From the NCBI GenBank assembly GCA_021848345.1, contig JAJZUV010000001.1, positions 186,001-250,000 on the forward strand: a stretch of DNA of 64,000 bases, in the 5' to 3' direction. The notes beneath the pieces were generated by a model. The model searched no databases and had not been told where the DNA came from. It worked only from the letters and a program-made list of their open reading frames with translations. The translations under genes were made by a program, and so were the position numbers. Positions 7,755 to 17,503 of this stretch are shown here, one piece after another; the first letter of the stretch is position 1; every line of letters starts with the position of its first letter. Source of the stretch: Pseudomonadota bacterium. Lineage in GTDB: Bacteria; Pseudomonadota; Gammaproteobacteria; Burkholderiales; Burkholderiaceae_C.

Positions 7755-9278
7755 ATGCCCGCCCTGTCTTCCCCGCGGTCGCCGTCCGCGTCCGCGCAGC
7801 CCGCGTCGTCCCCTCCCACCGCACCGTCAGGCCACCACGGCTGGGCGCTGGCCATGCTGCTCATCGGCGCCATCCTGCCGCCGCTGGACTACTTCATCGT
7901 CAACCTCGCGCTGCCGGCCATCCACGCCGGGATCGGCGCCAGCGACTCGCAACTGCAGTTCGTGATCTCGGCCTACGCCTGCGCCAACGCGGTGGTGCTG
8001 ATCACCGGCGGCCGCCTGGGCGACCTGTACGGGCGCAAGCGCATGTTCATGATCGCGATGGCCGGCTTCGTCGCCGCCTCCGCGCTGTGCGGCATGGCGC
8101 CCGATGCCAACGTGCTGATCGCCGGGCGCGTGCTGCAGGGCGTGTTCGCCGCCACGCTGACCCCGCAGGTGCTGGCGACCATTCGCAGCGTGTTCAGCGC
8201 GCGCGAGCAGGTGCGCGTGATGGGCCTGTTCGGCTTCGTCTACGGCCTGGCCGCGGTCATCGGCCAGCTGGGCGGGGGCGCGCTGATCAGCCTGCATCCC
8301 TTCGGCCTGGGCTGGCGCGCTATTTTCCTGGTCAACCTGCCCATCGGCCTGGTGGCCCTGTTCGGAAGCTGGCGCCATCTGCCGGAGAACCGCCCGCCGC
8401 GCGGCGCCGGCATCGACGTACCGGGCACGCTGCTGCTGTCCCTGTTCCTGCTCGCGCTGATCGTTCCCCTGACGCGCGGGCCCGAGGTGGGCTGGCCGCT
8501 GTGGACCTGGCTGGGCTTCGCGGCGGCCGCCGTGCTGCTGCCCCTGTTCATCGCCGTGGAGCGAGCCCGCCTCGCGCGTGGACACGACCCGCTGCTCGAC
8601 CTGCGCCTGTTCGCCAATCCGGTGGTCACGCTCGGGCTGTTGCTGGCCTTCCTGTTCTACTGGATGAGCGTGTTCTTCCTGGCCTTCGGGATCTATCTGC
8701 AAAGCGGGCTGCACTGGACCCCGCTGCAGGCCGGGCTGGCCATCCTGCCCTTCGGGCTGGGGTTCCTGGCGGCACCGTTGCTGCTGCCCCGTCTGGTGGC
8801 GCGCCTGGGCGCGCAGCCCACGCTGAGCGCCAGTTTCGCGATGCTGTCGGCGGGCCTGGGCCTGGCCGCGCAGTGGGCCGGCGCTCGCGCGCCCGGCTGG
8901 GCCTTCTACGTCGGCCTGGTGGTGGCGGGCGCGGGCCAGGGGCTGACCCTGCCGTCGGTGCTGCGCATCGTGCTGGGCGAGGTCGCGCCGGAGCGAGCCG
9001 GCGTGGCCTCGGGCATGATCACCGCGATGTTGCAGATCGGCTCGGCGGTGGGCGCCGCGGTGCTCGGCGGCGTGTTCTTCGCCGCGCTGGGCCCGCATCC
9101 CGACGCGGCCGCCTACCTGTACGCCTTCCGCCACGCGTTGCATGCGCTACTGCTGGTGCTCGTGGCCTGCATCGCGATGTCCCTGCTGTTCGCGCCGCTG
9201 CACGCACGCCGTCGGCGCCAGGCCGGTGCCGCGGCGCCTTGCGCGAACGCCTGCGCGGGGCGCAATGCAGGGTCCTAG
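7755..9278 (+). CDS. MFS transporter, DHA2-like (14 TM) drug/proton antiporter
   Basis: Major facilitator protein of 507 residues with about 14 predicted membrane segments. Motif A-like GGRLGDLYGRKRMFMIAMAG follows helix 2, and motif C-like GFVYGLAAVIGQLGGGALIS is present, as in DHA2 exporters (EmrB/QacA group). The first 27 or so residues are a Ser/Pro/Ala-rich cytoplasmic tail. The likely role is proton-driven export of a toxic compound; the substrate is unknown. It lies 137 bases behind the XRE gene on the same strand. Its TAG stop is inside a perfect 11-base inverted repeat. The upstream part of the ORF-track entry is a shadow. Confidence 0.88.
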   Translation: MPALSSPRSPSASAQPASSPPTAPSGHHGWALAMLLIGAILPPLDYFIVNLALPAIHAGIGASDSQLQFVISAYACANAVVLITGGRLGDLYGRKRMFMIAMAGFVAASALCGMAPDANVLIAGRVLQGVFAATLTPQVLATIRSVFSAREQVRVMGLFGFVYGLAAVIGQLGGGALISLHPFGLGWRAIFLVNLPIGLVALFGSWRHLPENRPPRGAGIDVPGTLLLSLFLLALIVPLTRGPEVGWPLWTWLGFAAAAVLLPLFIAVERARLARGHDPLLDLRLFANPVVTLGLLLAFLFYWMSVFFLAFGIYLQSGLHWTPLQAGLAILPFGLGFLAAPLLLPRLVARLGAQPTLSASFAMLSAGLGLAAQWAGARAPGWAFYVGLVVAGAGQGLTLPSVLRIVLGEVAPERAGVASGMITAMLQIGSAVGAAVLGGVFFAALGPHPDAAAYLYAFRHALHALLLVLVACIAMSLLFAPLHARRRRQAGAAAPCANACAGRNAGS

Positions 9279-9298
9279 TGTCCTGGACAGGACACTAG
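9275..9298. repeat. Perfect 11-bp palindrome overlapping the MFS stop codon
   Basis: The sequence ctagtgtcctg, two bases (ga), then caggacactag forms a perfect hairpin or dyad that includes the TAG stop of the MFS gene. No T-run follows, so it is not a typical terminator. Immediately to the right is gcagactgttgaa, a motif that recurs in inverted form at 35905 and, with changes, at 57163. Confidence 0.7.
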
Positions 9299-9560
9299 CA
9301 GACTGTTGAACTACCGGAGGGGGCCGCGCACGGTCTGCGCCCGCACGGCGGGATGCACCTGCTGACCCGCCCGCGACTCGACGCGATGCGGCGCAGCATT
9401 TCCCCCGGTCGGATGCCCGGCAAATACCCCTAAGGGAATTCACGCCTTCCAACGAATCAATTACACATTAAGTTACTCATCCATGCATCTTGTTTCGAGC
9501 GTGGAGCCGGCCGCACTTCACGAAACTCGAACGGCGCGGCCATTCCAGGGGAGACGAGCC

Positions 9561-10838
9561 ATGCATGGTCCATTGCAGCGAAGACATGTCTTGACCTTGC
9601 TCGGTACGGCCGCGGCGGCACTGGCCGCCAGGCCGGCGCTGGCCGTGGTGTCCATGCAGGCGCACGCGCCGCAGGAGGCCTTCACCGGGCCGGGCGCGAA
9701 TCCCTACTGGAACGGGGTCGGTCCTTACGTCACCTATCCGCAGAAGCTGCCCTTGCAGCGCCTGACGGATCGACCGATCCAGCTCGAGACCCCTCGGCAG
9801 TACTTCCGCGAAGCCTTCACGCCCAACGAAGCCTTCTTCGTGCGCTACCACCTGCCGGTGACTCCCAATGCGGTGGACCTGGCCGCCTGGCGCTTGAGCC
9901 TTTCCGGAGCCTTCGAGCATCCGGTGGAGTTCTCGCTCCGGCAATTGATGCACGAGTTCCGGGCGGTGTCGGTGGCCGCGGTCAACCAGTGCTCGGGCAA
10001 CTCGCGCAGCCGCTTCCAGCCGAGGGTTCCCGGCGGCCAATGGGGCAACGGCGCGATGGGCAACGCGATGTGGACCGGGGTACGCCTGCACGACGTGCTG
10101 GCGCGCGCCGGCCTGCGGCGCGAGGCCACGTGGATCCAGTTCGAGGGACTCGACCGCGGCGTGGGCGCGGACGACAAGGCGTCCGGGCGGTTCATGAAGT
10201 CGCTTCCGGCCAACGACCCCTCGCTGGACCGGGCGGTGATCGCCTTCCTGATGAACGGCGAACCCTTGCCCATGCTCAACGGCTTTCCGGTGCGCATGGT
10301 CGTGCCCGGCAAGTTCGCCACCTACTGGACCAAGCACCTGAGCTTCATCCGGGCGCTCACCCACGAGGACGACAACTTCTGGATGAAGCCGGCCTACCGC
10401 ATTCCCGATACCCCGGGAGGCGACACGACCCCCGAGGCCATGGCCTCGGGCAAGGTGGGCAGCGTGCCCATCGGCACCGTCGACATGCCGGTACGTTCCT
10501 TCATCGTCGATCCGGATGGCAGCGCGCCGTTGATCCAGGGCATGACCAGCCTGATCCGCGGCGTGGCCTTCAGCGGGCACGGCGCCGTGGTCAAGGTCGA
10601 GGTCTCGACCGATGACGGACGCAGCTGGGCCCGCGCGCGCCTGGGCGAGAACCACGGGCCGTATTCCTTCCGCACGTATTCCCACCCGTGGACTCCGTCC
10701 GCGGCCGGCCGCTTCACCCTCGCGGTGCGAGCCACCGACAAGGCCGGGAACGTGCAGACCGATCACGGCGTGTGGAATCCCGGCGGCTATTTGTGGAATC
10801 GCATCGAGCGCCAGGACGTGACCGTCCTGAGCGCGTGA
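9561..10838 (+). CDS. sorA: Sulfite dehydrogenase, molybdenum subunit (SorA-like)
   Basis: Periplasmic sulfite oxidase-family protein of 425 residues that would oxidise sulfite to sulfate. A Tat signal is visible (QRRHVLTLLGTAAAALAA). The molybdenum-binding cysteine is Cys144 in AAVNQCSGNSRSRF. The C-terminal dimerisation domain contains GHGAVVKVEVSTDDGRSW and WNPGGYLWN. I chose ATG 9561 because GGGGAGACGAG lies before it and the Tat signal starts there; the ORF-track start at 9483 adds an unlikely leader. The next gene is a mono-heme cytochrome c, which makes the SorAB pair. A related family member with another substrate cannot be excluded. Confidence 0.88.
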   Translation: MHGPLQRRHVLTLLGTAAAALAARPALAVVSMQAHAPQEAFTGPGANPYWNGVGPYVTYPQKLPLQRLTDRPIQLETPRQYFREAFTPNEAFFVRYHLPVTPNAVDLAAWRLSLSGAFEHPVEFSLRQLMHEFRAVSVAAVNQCSGNSRSRFQPRVPGGQWGNGAMGNAMWTGVRLHDVLARAGLRREATWIQFEGLDRGVGADDKASGRFMKSLPANDPSLDRAVIAFLMNGEPLPMLNGFPVRMVVPGKFATYWTKHLSFIRALTHEDDNFWMKPAYRIPDTPGGDTTPEAMASGKVGSVPIGTVDMPVRSFIVDPDGSAPLIQGMTSLIRGVAFSGHGAVVKVEVSTDDGRSWARARLGENHGPYSFRTYSHPWTPSAAGRFTLAVRATDKAGNVQTDHGVWNPGGYLWNRIERQDVTVLSA

Positions 10839-10852
10839 AAGGAGACGGCGCC

Positions 10853-11275
10853 ATGACATCTCGAACCCTTTCGATGGCCGTGCTGGCCGTCGCGGCCTGC
10901 ACGGCCCATTCGGTGCTCGCGCAGGAGCGCCCGGGTCTGCTGTCCGCGGGCGACTACGCCGACGGGACCCTGGGGGCGGCGCAGCAACCGGCGCGCATGG
11001 ACGTGCAGCCGGGCAGTGTGTACCGCGTCGGCAAGTGGCCCACCTACACCGCCGATCTGGCCCCCGGCAAGGGGCACGACGCGGTCATGGGCAACTGCAG
11101 CATGTGCCACAGCGTGACCTACATCACGATGCAACCGCCGCTGCCCGCCGGCACCTGGAAGGCGGAGGTGCACAAGATGATCGCCGTGATGGGTGCGCCC
11201 ATCCAGCCGGCGACCGAGGAGGAGATCGTCGCCTATCTGCAGGAGCACTACACGCCGAGCACGCGCAAGCCCTGA
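10853..11275 (+). CDS. sorB: Sulfite dehydrogenase cytochrome c subunit (SorB-like)
   Basis: Periplasmic mono-heme cytochrome c of 140 residues. It has a signal peptide (MAVLAVAACTAHSVLAQ) and one heme site, Cys82-Ser-Met-Cys85-His86. A Met-rich segment after it (YITMQPP, HKMIAVMG) could supply the axial ligand. It lies 14 bases after sorA with AGGAG before the ATG. SorB accepts electrons from the molybdenum subunit and hands them to soluble cytochrome c or the terminal oxidase. The assignment rests on the pairing, because the heme protein itself is not very distinctive. Confidence 0.85.
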   Translation: MTSRTLSMAVLAVAACTAHSVLAQERPGLLSAGDYADGTLGAAQQPARMDVQPGSVYRVGKWPTYTADLAPGKGHDAVMGNCSMCHSVTYITMQPPLPAGTWKAEVHKMIAVMGAPIQPATEEEIVAYLQEHYTPSTRKP

Positions 11276-11441
11276 GTGCGCATCGCGCGGGCGCGGCTAC
11301 GGCGCCCGCGCCCGCGAAGGCCATGCCGCTTTGAAGGCTTTCGGGGTCTTTCGGGGAATTCGGGCGCCGCGATGCGCCCGGCCATGGGGCCACCCATAAT
11401 CGTCCGCCAGTGCCGGGATGGCCCCGGTCGCGAGGCCTTCG

Positions 11442-12849
11442 ATGGACCCCACCGGAACCCACAGCCTGCAGCAAGGTCTGCACAATCGCCACATCCAGCT
11501 CATCGCGCTCGGCGGCGCCGTCGGCACCGGGCTGTTCCTCGGTTCCGCGGGCGTGCTGGAACGCGCCGGGCCGTCGATGCTGCTGGCCTACGCCTTCGCC
11601 GGCGCGCTGGTGTTCCTGATCATGCGATTCCTGGGAGAAATGCTGGTCGAGACCCCCGTGTCCAGTTCCTTCAGCTATTTCGCCGATCGCTACTGGAGTC
11701 GCTTCGCGGGGTACTTCTCGGGCTGGAACACCGTGGTGCTGTACGTGCTGGTGGGCATGGTCGAGCTCAGCGCCGCCGGCAAGTTCATCCAGTTCTGGTG
11801 GCCCTGGGTTCCCGGCTGGGTCACCGCGGCGTTGGGGCTGCTGGCCATCGCGGGGCTGAACCTCGCCAGCGTGCGCGCCTACGGCGAATCGGAGTTCTGG
11901 TTCGCGATGATCAAGGTGGTCGCGGTGCTGTCCATGATCGGCTTCGGCGCATGGCTGCTGTTCGCGCACCACGGCAGACCCGGGGGGGGGGCTGTCCAAC
12001 CTGTGGTCGCAGGGCGGCTTCATGCCCAACGGCGTGTCCGGCCTGATCATGTCCCTGGGGCTGGTCGCCTTCGCCTTCGGCGGCATCGAGATGCTGGGCT
12101 TCGCCGCGGCCGAAACCCGCGATCCCTCCAGGGTGATCCCGAAGGCCATCAACCAGATCGTCTACCGCGTGCTGCTGTTCTACGTCGCTTCCAGCGTGGT
12201 GCTGCTGTCGCTGTACCCGTGGCCCGGCCTGCTGCGCGCACTGCAGGCCGGGGGCGGAACCTACAGCAGCAGCCCCTTCGCGCTGATCTTCTCGGTCATC
12301 GGCGACAGCCTCGCCGCCAACCTGCTCAACCTGGTGATCCTCACCGCCACGCTGTCGGTGTTCAATGGCGCCGTCTACTCGACCAGCCGCCTGCTCTACG
12401 GCATGGCGCGCCAGGGCAACGCGCCGGGCTGGTTCGGCGTGGTCGACCGGCGCGGCGTGCCGGTGCGTGCGCTGGGCGTCGTGTGCCTGGCCACGGCGGG
12501 CGCCGTGCTGATGAACTACCTGATTCCCCAGCAGGTGATCGAGGTGCTGATGTCCCTGACCACCGCGTCCCTGCTGCTGCTGTGGGGCGTGATCGTGCTG
12601 ACCCACCTGCGTTTTCGCCGCGCCATGCGCGAGGACGGGGTGCGCACCGGCTTTCCGGCCCTGTTCAGCCCCTGGAGCAATTACGCCTGCCTGGCCTTCA
12701 TCGGGCTGGTCGGGGCCGTGCTGTTCGCCTCGCCCGCCACGCGCGCATCGGTGTGGGCCATTCCCGCATGGGTGCTGGTGGTGTGGCTGGCCTACCGGAC
12801 CCGCGAACGCCTGCACCGGCGCGCGGCCGTGGTCGGCGGCGGGGCCTGA
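11442..12849 (+). pseudogene. Aromatic amino-acid permease (APC family), frameshifted at a G10 tract
   Basis: APC-superfamily permease of the AroP/PheP/GABA-permease type. The N-terminal part (HSLQQGLHNRHIQLIALGGA, then GTGLFLGSAGVL) is read in frame 3 and the rest (from LSNLWSQGGFMPNG) in frame 1. The break is in a run of ten Gs at 11982-11991; with nine Gs the two halves join exactly as PGGGLSNLWSQGGF, which fits the family. About 12 membrane segments are visible across both halves. It lies beside hpd, which suggests tyrosine/phenylalanine uptake. The extra G may be a sequencing error, a real mutation or a phase-variable switch. An alternative start is ATG 11418; 11442 has GAGG before it. 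Confidence 0.85.
11982..11991 (+). repeat. Homopolymer of ten G inside the permease gene
   Basis: Ten consecutive Gs at the exact point where the permease reading frame is lost. Such tracts slip during replication and are also a common place for sequencing errors. Loss of one base restores a full-length permease. Confidence 0.9.
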
Positions 12850-12924
12850 GCCGCTCGCCGCCCCTGTTGTCTCGGGCTTGCCCCCGGACGGCGCCGTCGC
12901 CGGCGAACCGTCCGTGGCGAAGCT

Positions 12925-14007
12925 TCAGTCCGCCTTGGCCGTGCCCAGCACGCCGCGGCGAATCTGGTCGCGCTCGATGGACTCGAACAGCGCCTTGAAG
13001 TTGCCCTCGCCGAAGCCCTCGTCGGCCTTGCGCTGGATGAACTCGAAGAACACCGGCCCCAGCAGGGTCTGGGAGAAGATCTGCAGCAGCAGGCGCTTTT
13101 CCCCGCCGGCGGTGGATCCGTCGAGCAGGATGCCGCGCGCGCGCAGTTCGTCCACCGGTTCCCCGTGACCGGGCAGGCGCTCCTCGAGCATCTGGTAGTA
13201 GATGTCGTTGGGAGCCGTCATCAGCGCCACGCCGTTGGCGCGCAGCGCGTCGACCGTGGCCATCAGGTCCTCGGTGAGCAGCGCCACGTGCTGGATGCCC
13301 TCGCCGTTGAACTGCATGAGGAATTCCTCGATCTGCCCGTTGCCGCCGGCTTCCTCGTTCAGCGGAATGCGGATGCGCCCGTCGGGCGCGGACATGGCGC
13401 GGCTGGTCAGGCCGGTGTACTCGCCCTTGATGTCGAAGTAGCGGATTTCCCGGAAATTGAAGATCTTCTCGTAGAAACCGGCCCAGAAGGCCATGCGGCC
13501 GCGGTACACGTTGTGCGTGAGGTGATCGATGAACTTCAGTCCGTGGCCGCGCGGATGGCGATCGCATCCCTCGACCCACTCGAAGTCGATGTCGTAGATG
13601 CTCTTGCCGTCCTCGAAACGGTCGATCAGGTACAGCGGCGCGCCGCCGATGCCCTTGATGGCGGGCAGGCGCAGTTCCATCGGCCCGGTCGGGATCTCCA
13701 CCGGCTGCGCGCCCAGTTCCAGCGCGCGCGCATAGGCCTTGTGCGCGTCGCGCACGCGGAAGGCCAGCCCGCAGGCGCTCGGCCCGTGCTCGGCGGCGAA
13801 GTAGGCCGCCGCGCTGCGCGGTTCGCGGTTGACGATGAAGTTGATGTCGCCCTGGCGCCACAGCTCCACGTCCTTGCTGCGGTGGCGGGCCACGCGCGAG
13901 AACCCCATGTTCTGGAACAGGGGTTCGAGCACGCCGGGGGTGGGGGAGGCGAACTCGACGAATTCGAATCCGCACAATCCCATGGGATTGTCGAACAGGT
14001 CAGGCAT
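12925..14007 (-). CDS. hpd: 4-hydroxyphenylpyruvate dioxygenase
   Basis: Non-heme Fe(II) dioxygenase of 360 residues that turns 4-hydroxyphenylpyruvate into homogentisate in tyrosine catabolism. It has two vicinal-oxygen-chelate domains. The iron ligands are visible as His in [11 protein letters not shown], His in [12 protein letters not shown], and Glu in [11 protein letters not shown]. Length and motifs fit the bacterial enzyme. It converges with the permease gene, so the two face each other across 75 bases. No homogentisate dioxygenase or fumarylacetoacetase gene is found in this window. Confidence 0.95.
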   Translation of the reverse strand: MPDLFDNPMGLCGFEFVEFASPTPGVLEPLFQNMGFSRVARHRSKDVELWRQGDINFIVNREPRSAAAYFAAEHGPSACGLAFRVRDAHKAYARALELGAQPVEIPTGPMELRLPAIKGIGGAPLYLIDRFEDGKSIYDIDFEWVEGCDRHPRGHGLKFIDHLTHNVYRGRMAFWAGFYEKIFNFREIRYFDIKGEYTGLTSRAMSAPDGRIRIPLNEEAGGNGQIEEFLMQFNGEGIQHVALLTEDLMATVDALRANGVALMTAPNDIYYQMLEERLPGHGEPVDELRARGILLDGSTAGGEKRLLLQIFSQTLLGPVFFEFIQRKADEGFGEGNFKALFESIERDQIRRGVLGTAKAD

Positions 14008-14185
14008 TGCAGGCTCCTGCGAAAAGACATGAACGTCGTGCGCGCGCCGCGCGACCGCGCGGCGCGGGGAATCAGCGCATCGCCCGCGGGGGCGCGCCCG
14101 GCCTGCCGCGCACGCTGCGCGCCAGGTGGATTCCGACGATCAAGGCCTGAATGCTCATGAATTCGTGATGGGTGCGAGGGCGAGA

Positions 14186-15760
14186 TTACCACTGCCCGAA
14201 AAAAACCCCAGCCCGCTTGTGCGCGGCGGTTCCGCGCTCGACCATGTCGTCGCTGATGGTGGTGCGCCGCTTGCGTCGCGCCAGCCAGTCGAGCAGGCGC
14301 GAACGCATGGCCTGGCGTATCGGCTCGGTCGAGGCTTCGCGTCCCAGGTCGCACATTTCCTGCGGATCCTCCTGCAGGTCGTACAACTGCTCCGCTTCGT
14401 CGAGCCAGTAGACGTAGCGCCAGCGCCCATGGCGACAGGAGAAGCCCTTGGCGTTCTGCGGGGTCTTGCCCAGCAGGCGCCGCGCGTCCTTGAAACTGTA
14501 GTCCAGTTCGGAAAACACCGCGTCGCGCCACGGCGGCGCCTGGAACCCGGACTGCCCCGCATCGAACAGCAGATCCTGCAGGCAGCGGCCCTCGATGCGG
14601 TGCTGCGGCACCTGAAGGCCCAGCGCGCGCAGGATGGTCGGCACCACGTCCACGCTTTCCACCATGCGCTGCTCGACGCGGCCGCGGCTGACGTCGGCCT
14701 CGGCCGAAGGGTCGACCACGATCAGCGGAACGCGCTGGATCATGTCGTAGAACAGCTCCTTCTCGCCCAGCCAGTGGTCGCCCAGGAAGTCGCCGTGGTC
14801 GGAGCAAAGGATCACCAGGGTATCGCGCAGCACGCCCAGGCGGTCCATGTGCTCGAACAGGCGCCCCAGGTGCGTGTCGAGCTGCTCGATCAGCCCCTGG
14901 TAGGCCGGACGCACCACGCGCACGCACTCGTCCAGCGAGAAGCTGCGGCTTTCCTCGCTGGCGCGATAGGCCTCCAGCACCGGGTGGGCGTTGCGCAGTT
15001 CCTGCTGGGTGCGCAGCACCGGCAGGCACTGGTCGGCCGTGTAGGCGGCGTGGTAGGGCGCCGGCGCCATGTACGGCCAGTGCGGCTTGACGTAGCTCAG
15101 GTGCAGCACCCAGGGGCGCTCGGCCATGGCGCCGATGAAACGCATGGCCTGGTCGGTCATGTAGGCCGTCTCGGAATGCTCCTCGCGCACCCGCGCCGGC
15201 AGGTGCACGTTGCGCATGTGCCAGCCCGATTGAACGCGGCCCTGCGCGTCCAGCCCGGAGATCACGAAGTCGGTCCACGGATCGGCGCTGTCGTAGCCCT
15301 GCGCGCGCAGGAAGGCGGGATAGCCCGACTCCTCGCCCGGCGTGTGGTGCCCGTCGTAGCGGTCGAGTTCGTGGAACCCGCCGCGCTCCAGCAGGTGTCC
15401 GAGTTCGCTGTGTCCGTCCAGGTGCAGGCGCCGCAGTCCGTCGTGGTCGGGCATCACGTGGGTCTTGCCGGCCAGCGCCAGTTCCAGCCCGGCGTCGCGC
15501 AGGTATTCGCCCAGCGTGAGCTCGCCCACCGACAGCGGCACGCGGTTCCAGGTGGCGCCGTGGCTGGCGGCGTAGCGTCCGGTGTAGTAGCTCATGCGCG
15601 ACGGGCCGCATACGCCGGAGTTGACGTAGGCCTGCTCGAAGCGCACGCCGCGACGCGCCAGCGCGTCGATGTTCGGGGTGCGGATGTAGGGATGTCCGTA
15701 GCAGGCCAGGTGATCCCGGCGCAGCTGATCGGCCATGATGAACAGTACGTTGCGGACCAC
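14186..15760 (-). CDS. Sulfatase / phosphonate monoester hydrolase-like enzyme
   Basis: Alkaline-phosphatase superfamily hydrolase of 524 residues. The catalytic signature is SGVCGPSRMSYYTGR near residue 50, with the Cys that is normally converted to formylglycine. Metal-binding motifs are IMADQLRRDH at the start and CSDHGDFLGDH near 310. The segment SYVKPHWPYMAPAPYH and the overall length resemble phosphonate monoester hydrolases and choline-sulfatase-like enzymes, so the scissile bond (sulfate ester, phosphonate or phosphodiester) cannot be decided from the sequence. No formylglycine-generating enzyme is in the window. The start is GTG. The gene lies directly downstream of an ABC importer and is probably in its operon, which suggests that an imported organic ester is the substrate. 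Confidence 0.82.
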   Translation of the reverse strand: MVRNVLFIMADQLRRDHLACYGHPYIRTPNIDALARRGVRFEQAYVNSGVCGPSRMSYYTGRYAASHGATWNRVPLSVGELTLGEYLRDAGLELALAGKTHVMPDHDGLRRLHLDGHSELGHLLERGGFHELDRYDGHHTPGEESGYPAFLRAQGYDSADPWTDFVISGLDAQGRVQSGWHMRNVHLPARVREEHSETAYMTDQAMRFIGAMAERPWVLHLSYVKPHWPYMAPAPYHAAYTADQCLPVLRTQQELRNAHPVLEAYRASEESRSFSLDECVRVVRPAYQGLIEQLDTHLGRLFEHMDRLGVLRDTLVILCSDHGDFLGDHWLGEKELFYDMIQRVPLIVVDPSAEADVSRGRVEQRMVESVDVVPTILRALGLQVPQHRIEGRCLQDLLFDAGQSGFQAPPWRDAVFSELDYSFKDARRLLGKTPQNAKGFSCRHGRWRYVYWLDEAEQLYDLQEDPQEMCDLGREASTEPIRQAMRSRLLDWLARRKRRTTISDDMVERGTAAHKRAGVFFGQW

Positions 15761-15811
15761 CTTCGGGCTCCGTTGCGTTTCTGAGGACTCGGGTTTCGAC
15801 GGCCGGCGCGC

Positions 15812-16639
15812 CTAGGCCGGCGCGGCGTTCGCCGCGTCCCCGGCTTGCCGGGCGCCGATGACCCGCGCCAGGAAGGAGCGGGTGCGCTCGTGCCGGGGAT
15901 TCACCAGGATGTCGCCGGGCGACCCCTGTTCGACGATCACGCCGCCGTCCATGAACGCCACGCGATGGCCGACGTCGCGTGCGAAGCCGATCTCGTGCGT
16001 GACCACGATCATGGTCATGCCTTCGCCGGCCAGCTGGCGCATCACCGACAGCACCTCGTCCACCAGTTCCGGGTCCAGCGCCGAGGTGGGTTCGTCGAAC
16101 AGCATCACCTTGGGCTGCATGGCCAGCGCGCGCGCGATCGCGATGCGCTGCTGCTGCCCGCCGGAGAGCTGGCCCGGGTAGGCCTGCGCCTTGGCTGCCA
16201 GGCCGACGCGCTCGAGCAGTTCCAGCGCCCGCTGGCGCGCCTGCGCGGCCGGCTGGCGGCGCACCCGAATCGGCGCCTCGACGATGTTCTGCAGCGCCGT
16301 CATGTGGGAAAACAGATTGAAGCGCTGGAACACCATGCCGATGTCCGCGCGCTGGCGGCACACCTCGCCCTCGGGCAGTTCGTACAGGCGGCCGTTGTGC
16401 GCGCGACAGCCGATCAGCTCTCCGTCCACCCGGATGGCGCCCGCCTGGATGGTCTCCAGGTGGTTGATGCAGCGCAGGAAGGTGCTCTTGCCCGAGCCCG
16501 AGGGCCCGATCAGGCACACGACCTCGCCGGCGCCCACCTCGAGATCGATGCCCTTGAGCACCTCCAGGCGGCCATAGCGCTTGTGCACGCCCTGCGCCTG
16601 CACCATCGGGCGCGCCGCGGGCGACTCATGCGGATTCAT
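15812..16639 (-). CDS. Polar amino-acid type ABC transporter, ATP-binding protein
   Basis: ATPase of 275 residues of the GlnQ/HisP class. Seen in order: Walker A GPSGSGKS, the Q-loop in [19 protein letters not shown], signature [16 protein letters not shown], Walker [14 protein letters not shown] and the switch VVTHEI. I chose ATG 16639 ([12 protein letters not shown]) because it overlaps the permease end by 14 bases, as in coupled operons; the ORF-track start 42 bases earlier is less likely. Together with the permease and binding protein it forms a complete importer feeding the hydrolase at 14186. Confidence 0.93.
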   Translation of the reverse strand: MNPHESPAARPMVQAQGVHKRYGRLEVLKGIDLEVGAGEVVCLIGPSGSGKSTFLRCINHLETIQAGAIRVDGELIGCRAHNGRLYELPEGEVCRQRADIGMVFQRFNLFSHMTALQNIVEAPIRVRRQPAAQARQRALELLERVGLAAKAQAYPGQLSGGQQQRIAIARALAMQPKVMLFDEPTSALDPELVDEVLSVMRQLAGEGMTMIVVTHEIGFARDVGHRVAFMDGGVIVEQGSPGDILVNPRHERTRSFLARVIGARQAGDAANAAPA

Positions 16640-17456
16640 GCAGGCTCCTGTGGGCGCGGCCGATCCGGCGCTCGAGCACATGCTGGCCCGCGCTGGCCAA
16701 CGTGGTGACCAGCAGGTACCAGAAGGTGGCCACCAGCATCAATTCGATGGTGCGCAGGTTGGCCGAGGAGATGTTCTCCGCCGCCGTGAGCAGATCGCCG
16801 CCGGCGATGACCGACACCAGCGAGGTGGCCTTGAGCAGGGAGATGAACTGGTTGCCGGCCGGAGGCACGATCACGCGCAGCGCCTGCGGCAGGATGATGC
16901 GCCGCAGCGCCAGCCCGCGGCGCATGCCCAGCGCGGTGGACGCCTCGTACTGTCCGCGGTCCACCGACAGCAGCCCGGCGCGCACCACCTCGGCCATGTA
17001 GGCGCCTTCGTTCAGGCCCAGCGCCACGATGGAGGCGACGAAGGGGGTCAGCACCGCGTTGGTGGAGAACGGTCCCAGGTGCGGGAACAGCAGCGCCAGG
17101 TTGCCCCAGACGATGATCTGCACCAGCAGCGGGGTGCCGCGCAGCAGCCATACGTACAGCCGGCTGCCCATGCGCAGCACCCAGCTGTCGGACATCAGCC
17201 CCACCGCCAGCAGGGTGCCCAGCACGAGCCCGACCAGCTCGGAGGCCAGCGCGATCAGCAGCGTGGTGCGCAGCCCGGCCAGGATGGCCGGCGCGAACTG
17301 GTACTGCGCGATCGCGGCATGGTCGATGTTGGGATTTCGCCAGACCGACACCGCCAGCAGCACGAAGGCCACGGCGGCGACGGCGCTGGCGGCCCACAGG
17401 CCGGGGCGACGCAGGGGCACCACCCGCATGCGGGCGAGGTCGATGGGTTCGGTCAT
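16626..17456 (-). CDS. Polar amino-acid type ABC transporter, permease
   Basis: Inner-membrane permease of 276 residues with about five or six membrane helices and the HisM/GlnP-family segment [20 protein letters not shown]. The EAA loop is visible as [20 protein letters not shown], which contacts the ATPase. The start was placed at [13 protein letters not shown], since the upstream codons are a short unlikely extension. It overlaps the ATPase gene and follows the binding-protein gene by about 47 bases. It is probably a homodimer, as no second permease is present. Confidence 0.92.
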   Translation of the reverse strand: MTEPIDLARMRVVPLRRPGLWAASAVAAVAFVLLAVSVWRNPNIDHAAIAQYQFAPAILAGLRTTLLIALASELVGLVLGTLLAVGLMSDSWVLRMGSRLYVWLLRGTPLLVQIIVWGNLALLFPHLGPFSTNAVLTPFVASIVALGLNEGAYMAEVVRAGLLSVDRGQYEASTALGMRRGLALRRIILPQALRVIVPPAGNQFISLLKATSLVSVIAGGDLLTAAENISSANLRTIELMLVATFWYLLVTTLASAGQHVLERRIGRAHRSLHESA

Positions 17457-17503
17457 GATGCGCGGCGCGGCCACGCGCCGCCTGGGCGACGCGGCCGGGC
17501 GCC

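Noticed and set aside
13626-16517. 963-aa ORF on the minus strand
   Set aside because: It runs over the hydrolase, the ABC ATPase and part of hpd in a shifted frame; its translation is Arg/Gly/Pro-rich without domains.
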